40,616 nucleotides of DNA from NCBI GenBank assembly GCA_016745015.1, contig JADGDH010000012.1:1-40616 (forward strand), written 5' to 3'. The translations under genes and the position numbers were made by a program. The stretch comes from Colwellia sp. (lineage in GTDB: Bacteria; Pseudomonadota; Gammaproteobacteria; Enterobacterales; Alteromonadaceae). The notes below the pieces were generated by a model. The model made no database searches and was not told where the DNA came from. It saw nothing but the letters and a program-made list of their open reading frames with translations. Below, one piece after another: positions 31,034-39,520 of the stretch (its first letter is position 1; each line of letters begins with the position of its first letter).

Positions 31034-31915
31034 ATGATGGCCAAATATACTATTTTTATCGTCGCTTTTTTAACTTTATCTATAAGTAAACCGAGCTTTG
31101 CTTTAGGTAAACTTGGTCATCAAGTTATTTGTCAATTGGCTTTTGAGCACTTAACAAAAACAAAACAAGATAAAGTTACCGCACTTCTTAATACCATCCC
31201 TAAGCAGCATCAACACTTAATTAATCGTTATAATTATAAAAAAGAAGATAAACCAATAACATTCGCTAATGCCTGCACTTGGGCAGATGCAATCAAACGC
31301 TTAGAAGAATTTAAGTCATACAATACTTGGCATTATATGAACGTTCCACGCACGCATGATAAGATCAACGCTAATGACTGCAACAAGAACTGTTTGCCTA
31401 AAGCCATTTTAACGCACCAAAAAATGCTGACTCAAACCCAAAGTAATCAAGACTGGCAACAAGCACAAACTTTACTTTTTTTAGGTCACTGGGTGGGTGA
31501 TATCCATCAGCCCTTACACATCAGTTTTTCCGATGATTTAGGGGGTAATAAAGTAAAGTTTTCCCATTTAGAGACTAAATGTAGCAACTTACATCAGTAT
31601 TGGGATAAATGTATTTTGTATAAAGGGAAGAAAAGTAAAAGAAGATGGTTAGATTTACTAAACGCAAAATGGAATCAATACTCTCAGCCTAGCTGGCAAA
31701 CAGAGCAAGTTTGGCAGTGGGCTGATGAATCATTTCAATTAGTTAAAGAACCTAACTTTAACTATTGCCAATTGAATAGCCAAGGCAACTGCCAAAAACC
31801 TAACGGTAAAATAAAATTGCCACCAGATTATTTATTACAGTATCAACCAGTGATGGAACAAAGACTGCTGATGGCAGCGAAACGTTTAACAAAAATACTA
31901 GAGGCTTCTTTATAG
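31034..31915 (+). CDS. S1/P1 nuclease
   Basis: 293 aa secreted; LGHQVICQLA, WADAIK, WHYMNVPR, LGHWVGDIHQPLHISFSDDLGGN, NLHQYWDK. Confidence 0.93.
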   Translation: MMAKYTIFIVAFLTLSISKPSFALGKLGHQVICQLAFEHLTKTKQDKVTALLNTIPKQHQHLINRYNYKKEDKPITFANACTWADAIKRLEEFKSYNTWHYMNVPRTHDKINANDCNKNCLPKAILTHQKMLTQTQSNQDWQQAQTLLFLGHWVGDIHQPLHISFSDDLGGNKVKFSHLETKCSNLHQYWDKCILYKGKKSKRRWLDLLNAKWNQYSQPSWQTEQVWQWADESFQLVKEPNFNYCQLNSQGNCQKPNGKIKLPPDYLLQYQPVMEQRLLMAAKRLTKILEASL

Positions 31916-32123
31916 TGTAAACTTGGACGACTGCTTTGAAAAAACATATTCACACAAAGCAAAAATATCTTTGTCATCTCGATTACCCTACTATGGTATT
32001 GTCAATCACTAATATATTATTTTCAAATGACTGCATGTCTTATATTTTCGAGTCGCAGCATACGCGAAAATAAAGTACACATTTAATACTTTAATTGCAA
32101 AAAACGAAATATAAGGATTAAGA

Positions 32124-33206
32124 ATGAATACCAAAATATGGCTGATGTTAGTAGTGTTTTTTATTGGAATAACTAACTTAAATGCCCAAGATTTACCTAA
32201 GGCAAATGCAGAAACTGAGTCATTAGGCTTACCTGGCGATAGTTTAGACCTATATGCGGTACTTGACTTATTTCAAAAATCTAAAACTATTGAAGAATTT
32301 GAAGCTTCTCTAAATGACGAAAAAACAGGGATTAACAATCTAGATTTAAATTTAGATGACAGTGTTGATTTCATTAAGGTAGTAACACAAAAAGAAGGTG
32401 AAGATTTTTCCTTTGTACTTCAGGTTGACATTCTTAAAGATGAAACTCAAGACGTTGGCGTTATTTTAGTTACCAAGAACAAGGATAAAAAAGTAGCCAT
32501 CCAAATGGTTGGTGATGAAAGTTTATATGGAAAAAACTATGTTATAGAACCAAAACCTGCAGCCCCAGCTATTACGGCTAACCCTGCATATACTGGTACT
32601 GCGGTGGTTACAAGTCAACCTGCTACTGTTGTGGTTCTTGAATCAGAACCAATTGTGCAGTATGTATACTCTCCTGTTTACGTACCTTATTACCCACCTT
32701 ATTATTACGGTTATTATCCTGTTTACTATAGACCATACCCAGTAATTTCAATTAACCTATATTTCGGTCGAAATCGTCATCATCATAATCACTACCGTGG
32801 TGGTCATCGAGGAGGAAACACTGTAATAATAAATAATAACAACAATACCTATAATAACTACAGTAAAACAAGAAACACTTCTAATACCGTAAACAGAAAT
32901 AAAAATAAAGGAAGCTATACACGTAATAACACTTCAAAGCCTTCGCCCTCTAGTGCAATGAAAAATAATAAAGTTAGTAATAGAGATTCGATATCTAATT
33001 CTAATAGAAAAGCCACCACAGGTAATATGAAGCAAAACACTCCATCACGCCCAACAAATAGATCTAATGTCAAACCTATTGCTCCAACAGGAAATCCAAA
33101 TATTAGACCTTCGACACCTATAAATAAACCCAATGTTAGACCTTCGCCCCAACAACAAAACAGGCCTAAACAAAACAGACCGAAACAAAACCATAGAGGA
33201 AACTAA
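32124..33206 (+). CDS. Secreted protein: conserved EF-hand-like N-domain, Tyr/Pro-rich, His-rich and Asn/Thr-rich low-complexity tail
   Basis: 360 aa; signal peptide; NNLDLNLDDSVDFIKV, QVDILKDETQDVGVILV; YYPPYYYGYYPVYYRPYP; RNRHHHNHYRGGHRGG. Confidence 0.8.
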   Translation: MNTKIWLMLVVFFIGITNLNAQDLPKANAETESLGLPGDSLDLYAVLDLFQKSKTIEEFEASLNDEKTGINNLDLNLDDSVDFIKVVTQKEGEDFSFVLQVDILKDETQDVGVILVTKNKDKKVAIQMVGDESLYGKNYVIEPKPAAPAITANPAYTGTAVVTSQPATVVVLESEPIVQYVYSPVYVPYYPPYYYGYYPVYYRPYPVISINLYFGRNRHHHNHYRGGHRGGNTVIINNNNNTYNNYSKTRNTSNTVNRNKNKGSYTRNNTSKPSPSSAMKNNKVSNRDSISNSNRKATTGNMKQNTPSRPTNRSNVKPIAPTGNPNIRPSTPINKPNVRPSPQQQNRPKQNRPKQNHRGN

Positions 33207-33323
33207 GAACAGGATAAGTATTGAGTTAATTCGGGCTTACAGGAAGTAAAAAATTCTTGGTGGTCATATTGTATTGATCAAGCCCGTTACTTCAACTCTA
33301 TCATTAAAAACTAATAAGCAACC

Positions 33324-34604
33324 TCACTTGGTATTATTCTTTGCTTCAATCCATTGCGACATGTACTTAGTGCTTTTATGGTGGTGATGATTGAGCATAC
33401 TGCCAATGAAATTATTTTGTCTGTGCTGTGTTAAATTATTCAATAGTTTCGTTAAACAATTTGAGAAATTTAAAAAACGTTTATTTTGTTCAAATAACAA
33501 CTGAGCATTTTTTTTTCCTAACTCACTAGTATGTTGCCAAGCCTCAGAACTTTGATACAAATTTACCGCAGCATTAGCAATACTTACTGCATCATTAGCG
33601 ATTTCCCCCGCCCAAGGCAGCTGAGTTTGCATACCTTCAACACCAATGTTCGTGGTTACTGACGGAGTAGCACAAAGCATCGCTTCTGCGAGTTTACCTT
33701 TCATGCCAGCACCAAAACGCAACGGCGCTAAACAAACGCGCGCTGACTGCATAGCCTTTGCTGCATCATCAACCCAACCTTTCACGATAAAACCCGTTTT
33801 TTCATCATGTAATTCTGTTGCTTTCGGTGGTGGGTAAGCACCACAAATATGTATTTCAGCTTTAGGGAGTTGCTTGCGAATAAGCGGCCAAATTTGTTGC
33901 TTCAACCATAGCACTGAATCCCAGTTTGGCGGATGACGAAAATTACCAATAGAAATAAAACCCTGCCGCTGCCCATAACTAGGGTTAATTTGTTCAAGTT
34001 GCTCTTGATTATAAACAAAAGGTAAATAGTGTAATAAACTGGCATCCACTTTAAATAAACCTGTTAATAATTCAATTTCTTTAGGTGAGATCATTAACGT
34101 AAGATCACAGCGAAAAATAGCCGCAACTTCACGTTGAGCCAATTCAGAGCTAAGTAGTTCAGAGCTAAGTAGCTCAGTACTAAGAATATTGGCTTCAATC
34201 ATTTCTTTATTTTTTTTATAAGCAGCATGTCTCGCATGGCGTAAACAAAATAAATCTTCAGTATCTAAAATTTTTAATGCTTGAGGGCATTGTTCGCTGA
34301 CTCGCCATCCAAACTGCTCTTCCATCATAAAGCGGTCAAACATCACCACATCAGGTTGCAAGCTACAAATAAAGACATCAAAACTAGTACAGTTCAGCTT
34401 TATATCAACACTACTAACATCAAGCTTATTCAAGTCAGCCATATGCTCGGTACGTTGTGCTGTACAAGCAAAAGTGATGCTATAATTTTCACTTTGAAAA
34501 TATTGTATTAGTTGTAACATGCGGCTACCAGCCGCTGAAGAATTAGGCTCTGGCCACACCCAACCTATTATAAGAAGTTTTTTCATCGTTCGCGTAATAT
34601 CCAT
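33324..34604 (-). CDS. Glycosyltransferase (family 1/4-like)
   Basis: 426 aa; FISIGNFRHPPNWDSVLWL, VRVCLAPLRFGAGMKGKLAEAMLCATPSVTTNIGVEGM. Confidence 0.85.
   Translation of the reverse strand: MDITRTMKKLLIIGWVWPEPNSSAAGSRMLQLIQYFQSENYSITFACTAQRTEHMADLNKLDVSSVDIKLNCTSFDVFICSLQPDVVMFDRFMMEEQFGWRVSEQCPQALKILDTEDLFCLRHARHAAYKKNKEMIEANILSTELLSSELLSSELAQREVAAIFRCDLTLMISPKEIELLTGLFKVDASLLHYLPFVYNQEQLEQINPSYGQRQGFISIGNFRHPPNWDSVLWLKQQIWPLIRKQLPKAEIHICGAYPPPKATELHDEKTGFIVKGWVDDAAKAMQSARVCLAPLRFGAGMKGKLAEAMLCATPSVTTNIGVEGMQTQLPWAGEIANDAVSIANAAVNLYQSSEAWQHTSELGKKNAQLLFEQNKRFLNFSNCLTKLLNNLTQHRQNNFIGSMLNHHHHKSTKYMSQWIEAKNNTK
34143..34187. repeat. 15-bp in-frame tandem repeat, 2 exact copies plus 1 degenerate
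   Basis: ttcagagctaagtag x2, then ctcagtactaagaat; encodes LSTELLSSELLSSEL. Confidence 0.9.
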
Positions 34605-34727
34605 CTTGTTGCTATATACCCAAATGATTTAAAAAAGCATGACTATTAAACAACTAATTTGTCTTACCTAAAGACGTTTCTAATTCCAGCTGAATCCTGC
34701 ACCTTCAAGTAGGATGGCTATAAATAT

Positions 34728-34762
34728 AAAAGCCACCAACAAATTACTGTAGGTGGCTTTTT
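34728..34762 (-). terminator. Intrinsic terminator downstream of FKBP gene
   Basis: AAAAGCCACC...GGTGGCTTTTT. Confidence 0.8.
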
Positions 34763-34777
34763 AAAACGCTTAACTGT

Positions 34778-35548
34778 TTACTTTTCTACAGGAGTTTGAC
34801 CTACCTGTGGTGCTGGCTCACTTTTTTGAATTTCTAACAATTCAATTTCAAACTCTAATACTGAATTACCAGGAATACGTGGTGGATTACCATTCGGGCC
34901 ATAAGCTAAATCAGAAGGGATAGTAAATTTAAATTTAGAACCAACTGACATTAACTGTACGCCTTCAGTCCAACCTTTAATAACACGATTTAGTGGAAAT
35001 ACTGCTGGCTCATTACGATCGTATGAACTGTCAAAAGTATCGCCATTCAAGAAAGTACCTTTATAGTGTACTTTTACTGTATCAGTTGCTGCTGGCTTTT
35101 CACCTTCGCTTGGCGTAAGAACGACATATTGAATACCAGATTCAGTAATAATAACGCCTTCTTTCTTCGCGTTATCTTCTAAGAATTTTTGTCCTTCCGC
35201 TAAACTTGCTTCTGATTCTTGAACAGCCATTTCTTGCTGTTTAGTTTTCATCGTGGTCTCTAAGCTCGCCATTAATGCTTGAATTTCTTCTTTTTCAATA
35301 GCTGATTTGTCATTAATGCTATCAACAAAACCTTGCACAATTAATTCTTTGTCTAAAGTCAAACCTAGTTTGTTATGCTCTTCTAAATTACGTTGCATAT
35401 ACATACCGATTGACGCGCCTAATCCGTAAGCTTGTTTTTGTATTTCCGTATCTAATACTGGTGCTTTCGCTTCTTCTTTAGGGGCTTCTTGACAACCAGC
35501 AACCGCTAATAAAGCAACAGCAACTAAAGTAGGTTTAAAAAATTTCAT
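34778..35548 (-). CDS. fkpA: FKBP-type peptidyl-prolyl isomerase (FkpA-like lipoprotein)
   Basis: 256 aa; LLAVAGCQ lipobox, DTVKVHYKGTFLNGDTFDSSYDRNEPAVFPLNRVIKGWTEGVQLM. Confidence 0.9.
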   Translation of the reverse strand: MKFFKPTLVAVALLAVAGCQEAPKEEAKAPVLDTEIQKQAYGLGASIGMYMQRNLEEHNKLGLTLDKELIVQGFVDSINDKSAIEKEEIQALMASLETTMKTKQQEMAVQESEASLAEGQKFLEDNAKKEGVIITESGIQYVVLTPSEGEKPAATDTVKVHYKGTFLNGDTFDSSYDRNEPAVFPLNRVIKGWTEGVQLMSVGSKFKFTIPSDLAYGPNGNPPRIPGNSVLEFEIELLEIQKSEPAPQVGQTPVEK

Positions 35549-35698
35549 CTATTTCTCCGTAAAAAAATTACAATTGGAGAATTCCCCAATCCATCTATAA
35601 TTTAGTTCTATCTTCAACAATAAAATCAAAGATAAAGTTAAACAATTTAAAAAAACGCCTTATACTAACTATAAATACTCAAATAAAAAAGTATTAAT

Positions 35699-36730
35699 AT
35701 GTTACTTAACTTTTCAGATAATAAAAAAGCCATTCTAACTTCATTAAAGCTACCTGTAGTAGCCTTGCTGTCATTCCTATTTTTACAAGCTTGCACTCCT
35801 TCAGCAGGAAAACCTTTGCAGCGTTATCAACACGCTATAGAAGGTAGTTATGCAGGAGATATTTCTAATGACGGGAAATGGAGCGTAATATCTTCAATTC
35901 ATCATGGCATTAGTGTTTGGGATTTAGAAAAAAATGCACTCACATATCAATGGGCACAACAACAAAATAGTAGCGACAACTTAGTATTAGCCATTAAGAT
36001 TAGTAATAACAACAGCCACGTTCTAACAGCAAGCCGAGAAAATTTTGCTCTTTGGAATATGAACACAGGTAAGTCTGAAGGTTACTGGAAAGTACGAGAA
36101 TCAAACATTCGCGATATTGCTATTAGCAACCATGGTGATTACTTACTTATCGGCAAAGGCAATGGCACTGTAGTGCATGTGGCGGTAGATACAGGTAGAC
36201 GTTTAGAATTTTTAGGGCATAAAGAAAAAATAAACACCGTAGACATGCTACCTAATGGCAGAGTGGCTATATCGGGCGGAAATGATTTTATTGCCTATGT
36301 TTGGGATACAGCCTCTGGGCAAGTTATATATCAATTTAACCATACCACTAGAGTATCTAAAGTATCACTAGACCCACAAGGTCGTTATGCTTTTTCTGCA
36401 GACAGTATGAAGTCTGCTTATATATGGAACATAAAAACAGGTAAATTAATATCGCAATTACAAGGTACTAAACGCCATGAAGTGTTTAGCTCTGTACAAT
36501 TTTCTCCTGATGGAAAAACCTTAGTAACAGGAGCAGCAAGCAGTAAAGTGAGTGTGTGGGATATAGCAACAGGAAAACGCACAGCCAGCTGGCATGTTAC
36601 CCCCAAAGAAGTAAAAAGACCGACGGGAGCAGTTGTTTATAGCCTAGCATTTAGCGATAATAACACTTTACTAACTGAAAGCTCATCAGGCTACGCAGAG
36701 CTTTGGCAACTTCCTAATAAAGCAAACTAA
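35699..36730 (+). CDS. WD40 repeat lipoprotein
   Basis: 343 aa; LFLQACTP lipobox-like; several WD repeats (VSVWDIATGK, AYIWNIKTGK). Confidence 0.88.
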   Translation: MLLNFSDNKKAILTSLKLPVVALLSFLFLQACTPSAGKPLQRYQHAIEGSYAGDISNDGKWSVISSIHHGISVWDLEKNALTYQWAQQQNSSDNLVLAIKISNNNSHVLTASRENFALWNMNTGKSEGYWKVRESNIRDIAISNHGDYLLIGKGNGTVVHVAVDTGRRLEFLGHKEKINTVDMLPNGRVAISGGNDFIAYVWDTASGQVIYQFNHTTRVSKVSLDPQGRYAFSADSMKSAYIWNIKTGKLISQLQGTKRHEVFSSVQFSPDGKTLVTGAASSKVSVWDIATGKRTASWHVTPKEVKRPTGAVVYSLAFSDNNTLLTESSSGYAELWQLPNKAN

Positions 36731-36976
36731 ATGACCTCAACCATGCAAAAAGAAGAAACTAATATCCAAGTACTTGAAGAACGTATCAATATACTTGAGT
36801 CTCGCAATCTGTTTCAAGATGATGTTATTGAACAACTCAGCGAAGAGTTAGCCGTGCATCAAGCACAGATTTCTGATCTGAAAGAGCAAATACAATTAGT
36901 CGCGAACCGTTTAAAAGATGCAGGAAGTTTGTCTTCAGAAAAAGAGAGCGTTGAACCTCCACCACCACATTACTAG
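36731..36976 (+). CDS. slyX: SlyX family protein
   Basis: 81 aa coiled coil ending PPPPHY; follows WD40 gene directly, near fkpA. Confidence 0.9.
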   Translation: MTSTMQKEETNIQVLEERINILESRNLFQDDVIEQLSEELAVHQAQISDLKEQIQLVANRLKDAGSLSSEKESVEPPPPHY

Positions 36977-37017
36977 GTATATTAGTACACCTCTATCCTG
37001 TGGTTGCCTAATGCTGT

Positions 37018-38175
37018 TTAATTCTGCTCTTTTATCATCCACAACCCAAATAGAACATTGTTGAATTGGTAGGTTCCCTCGCCCAACTTTTGTATTTCAT
37101 CCGATTTCATTAAAGATAATATTGCCTGATTAAGCCTTTGTTTAGTAACATTGTGTTTATCAAGGTTTTCTTGCGCATACACTTTACCTTCTACTGCGCT
37201 AGCAATTGCTCTAAGCCCTTTCTTTTGTTGTCCCCTGAACATGAGGAACTTTTCTGTAAAGTCAGTTTTATGCTCGTTTACCATTCGATTTATTGCATCA
37301 ACGGCATCGTCCATAGACGGGTTGAATACTTCGTTTGCATAAAAATCAAAACAGGTTTGTAGTATTAACCTGGTTTGACCTCGCAGGGTTTCATACAGCC
37401 AAGTGAAAGCATAGTCACCAAACTTACCATCAAGTTTTTCTTCGCAATATGCTTGCAGTAATGCAGGGGCAATGCCCTCTACTGAAATAGGCGTTGTCAT
37501 TCCATACCAAGGTTGCTTTGGCGCACTAAGTAGCGACTTAAGCATGCTCTTCTTAGAGCCTGAGAAGATGAAACTAACGTTTGGATTCGACTGCGAAATA
37601 GCCCGAAGCATAGCGTCTATTTTAACGTGTTTAATCTCCGCCACTTGCTGGAACTCATCAAAGGCAATAACTGCATGAGTGCATTGACTGAACTGGCAGT
37701 ACTGGTCGATTAAATCAAATGCAGAAGCGAGCAACTGCTTAAAATCCTGCGTTTGAAAGCTAGGCTTCATGGCAAAAGACTCACCCGATTTGGTTGGCGA
37801 GAACGATACACCATTAATACTCGTGAAAAGCTTCATTAACTTGCCAGACTGCTTGCGCAAAGTAGTCGGTGTGGCCTCTTCAACCGCTTTATACAGCAGC
37901 GCAGCAAAGTCCATCTCATCAACTGCTGAATATATATCAAGGTAAATGGGTAAAATTGTACTAGGCATATCGGCGAATACTTTTTGAATTAAGCTAGTTT
38001 TGCCGTACCTTCGGTCACCATAAATGATAACGTTGGCTTTGCCTTCGATTAAAGTGGATAGCCTATTTATTTCGTCTGCCCGGCCACAAAAGTCATCAGG
38101 TGAAACTATTTTATCTATTCTGAAGGGATTCATATTGAGTACAGTTTTTCGTTTACCATTGGTAAATGGTATCAT
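37018..38175 (-). CDS. AAA/ATPase_2-like ATP-binding protein
   Basis: 385 aa; FCGRADEINRL, Walker A YGDRRYGKTSLI, HAVIAFDEFQQ; alternative start at 38136 (MNPFRID). Confidence 0.85.
   Translation of the reverse strand: MIPFTNGKRKTVLNMNPFRIDKIVSPDDFCGRADEINRLSTLIEGKANVIIYGDRRYGKTSLIQKVFADMPSTILPIYLDIYSAVDEMDFAALLYKAVEEATPTTLRKQSGKLMKLFTSINGVSFSPTKSGESFAMKPSFQTQDFKQLLASAFDLIDQYCQFSQCTHAVIAFDEFQQVAEIKHVKIDAMLRAISQSNPNVSFIFSGSKKSMLKSLLSAPKQPWYGMTTPISVEGIAPALLQAYCEEKLDGKFGDYAFTWLYETLRGQTRLILQTCFDFYANEVFNPSMDDAVDAINRMVNEHKTDFTEKFLMFRGQQKKGLRAIASAVEGKVYAQENLDKHNVTKQRLNQAILSLMKSDEIQKLGEGTYQFNNVLFGLWMIKEQN
38152..38166. repeat. 15-bp palindrome TTTACCA-T-TGGTAAA at the AAA gene 5' end
   Basis: 7-bp perfect arms. 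Confidence 0.8.
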
Positions 38176-38415
38176 GGTATGTATTTAAATGCACCTAAAG
38201 TAAACGATATAATTTACTTCGATAATTGCGCGAGTGACAATACTTTTAATTTGTCGGATTATTTTACACAATTCAAAAAACATCCTCGACACTCAAAGTT
38301 AACCAGTTGAAATTATTGCATATATGTAAAATGGCGCAGTCTATGCTTTCATATAGTAAAATTACTGTTCTACACGCGAATACAAGTTTGTGGAAAAATA
38401 TCAAAAGGATAAATA

Positions 38416-38988
38416 ATGAAATCTATTACAGCTTTAGCTTTATCTGCTCTACTCTTTTTAAGTTCAAACGCGAGCGCGGGATTAATTGGTGTTAACTATT
38501 TAGAAATAACCAATGAATCAAATACATGGTTACAAGTTGCTGAGGTAGTAGCAACTAACATGTCAAATAATGATATTGCACTATCTAGCGAAGGAGCCAT
38601 AGCAACAGCACCAACTCCTTACAGTCTTATATCTGGCCCTGAAAATGCAATTGATGGCATAACTTTTGGTGTTTACAGCCAAGGCCAAATTTTTCATTCT
38701 GGGAACCAACATTCTCGCGACACGTTAACAATCACTTTTGCATCAATACAAGAGCTAAATTCTATACAAGTTTTTGGCCGTACTGATTGTTGTCAAACCC
38801 GTGATTTATTTCGCATAACCTTTTTTGGTGAACAGCAAAATGAGCTTTACTCGACGATAATTGACTCTAGAGTAAATGGCGTAGATCCTATTGTTACACT
38901 ACCAAACACTAAAGTTCCTGAACCTTCAACACTTGTTATTTTCGCATTAGGTATTTTAGGTTTAGCTTCTCGTAAGTTTCAAAAATAA
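38416..38988 (+). CDS. PEP-CTERM anchored protein with discoidin/F-type-lectin-like motif
   Basis: 190 aa; signal peptide; NSIQVFGRTDCCQTRDLFRITFF; C-terminal VPEPSTLVIFALGILGLASRKFQK. Confidence 0.85.
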   Translation: MKSITALALSALLFLSSNASAGLIGVNYLEITNESNTWLQVAEVVATNMSNNDIALSSEGAIATAPTPYSLISGPENAIDGITFGVYSQGQIFHSGNQHSRDTLTITFASIQELNSIQVFGRTDCCQTRDLFRITFFGEQQNELYSTIIDSRVNGVDPIVTLPNTKVPEPSTLVIFALGILGLASRKFQK

Positions 38989-39013
38989 ACCCGTTATTTG
39001 TGGCTCCATTTTT

Positions 39014-39046
39014 AAAAAACACCACTCAATTGAGTGGTGTTTTTTA
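39014..39046 (+). terminator. Intrinsic terminator
   Basis: AAAAAACACCACTCAATTGAGTGGTGTTTTTT. Confidence 0.88.
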
Positions 39047-39159
39047 TTTAGAAGTTAGGGGCTGTTGATCTTTCACATTGACAGTCAAATCATTAAACAT
39101 TCTAGAGCCAACATACTTTTGGTCAAATAGGGTCAGAACACTTTAGTTTTACTTTTGAC

Positions 39160-39363
39160 CTAGGGCTTAAATACACCAATAACCTGTTCATGCTGGCGTA
39201 CTACTTCTGCAACTTGCGGTTCACTTTGTGTCATTTGATCACCACAACTAACACACGTTACTTTTTCTACTCCATCTTCTTTTGTTAGCGCCATTGTATC
39301 TTGCGCTTTGCATTTTGGGCACACAGCCCCTGCAATAAATCTTTTTCTCTGTTGCTTTTTCAT
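39160..39363 (-). CDS. yheV: YheV family zinc-ribbon protein
   Basis: 67 aa; RFIAGAVCPKCKAQDTM...KVTCVSCGDQM; adjacent to yheS. Confidence 0.92.
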   Translation of the reverse strand: MKKQQRKRFIAGAVCPKCKAQDTMALTKEDGVEKVTCVSCGDQMTQSEPQVAEVVRQHEQVIGVFKP

Positions 39364-39520
39364 GTGCTACGGCTCTGCATAGTAAAATAAGTGACAAATA
39401 GTCAGGATATTCGCTATTTTACCTTGAATAGTAGCAACAGGAAAAGCGACAATGCACAGATATTTTTAATAGTATGACATCTCACTAATCTCTACTAACA
39501 ATTTAGATAAGGAACAACCA

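Noticed and set aside
38307-38495. 62-aa + strand ORF overlapping the PEP-CTERM start
   Set aside because: Out of frame with the clear signal peptide of the PEP-CTERM gene; likely spurious
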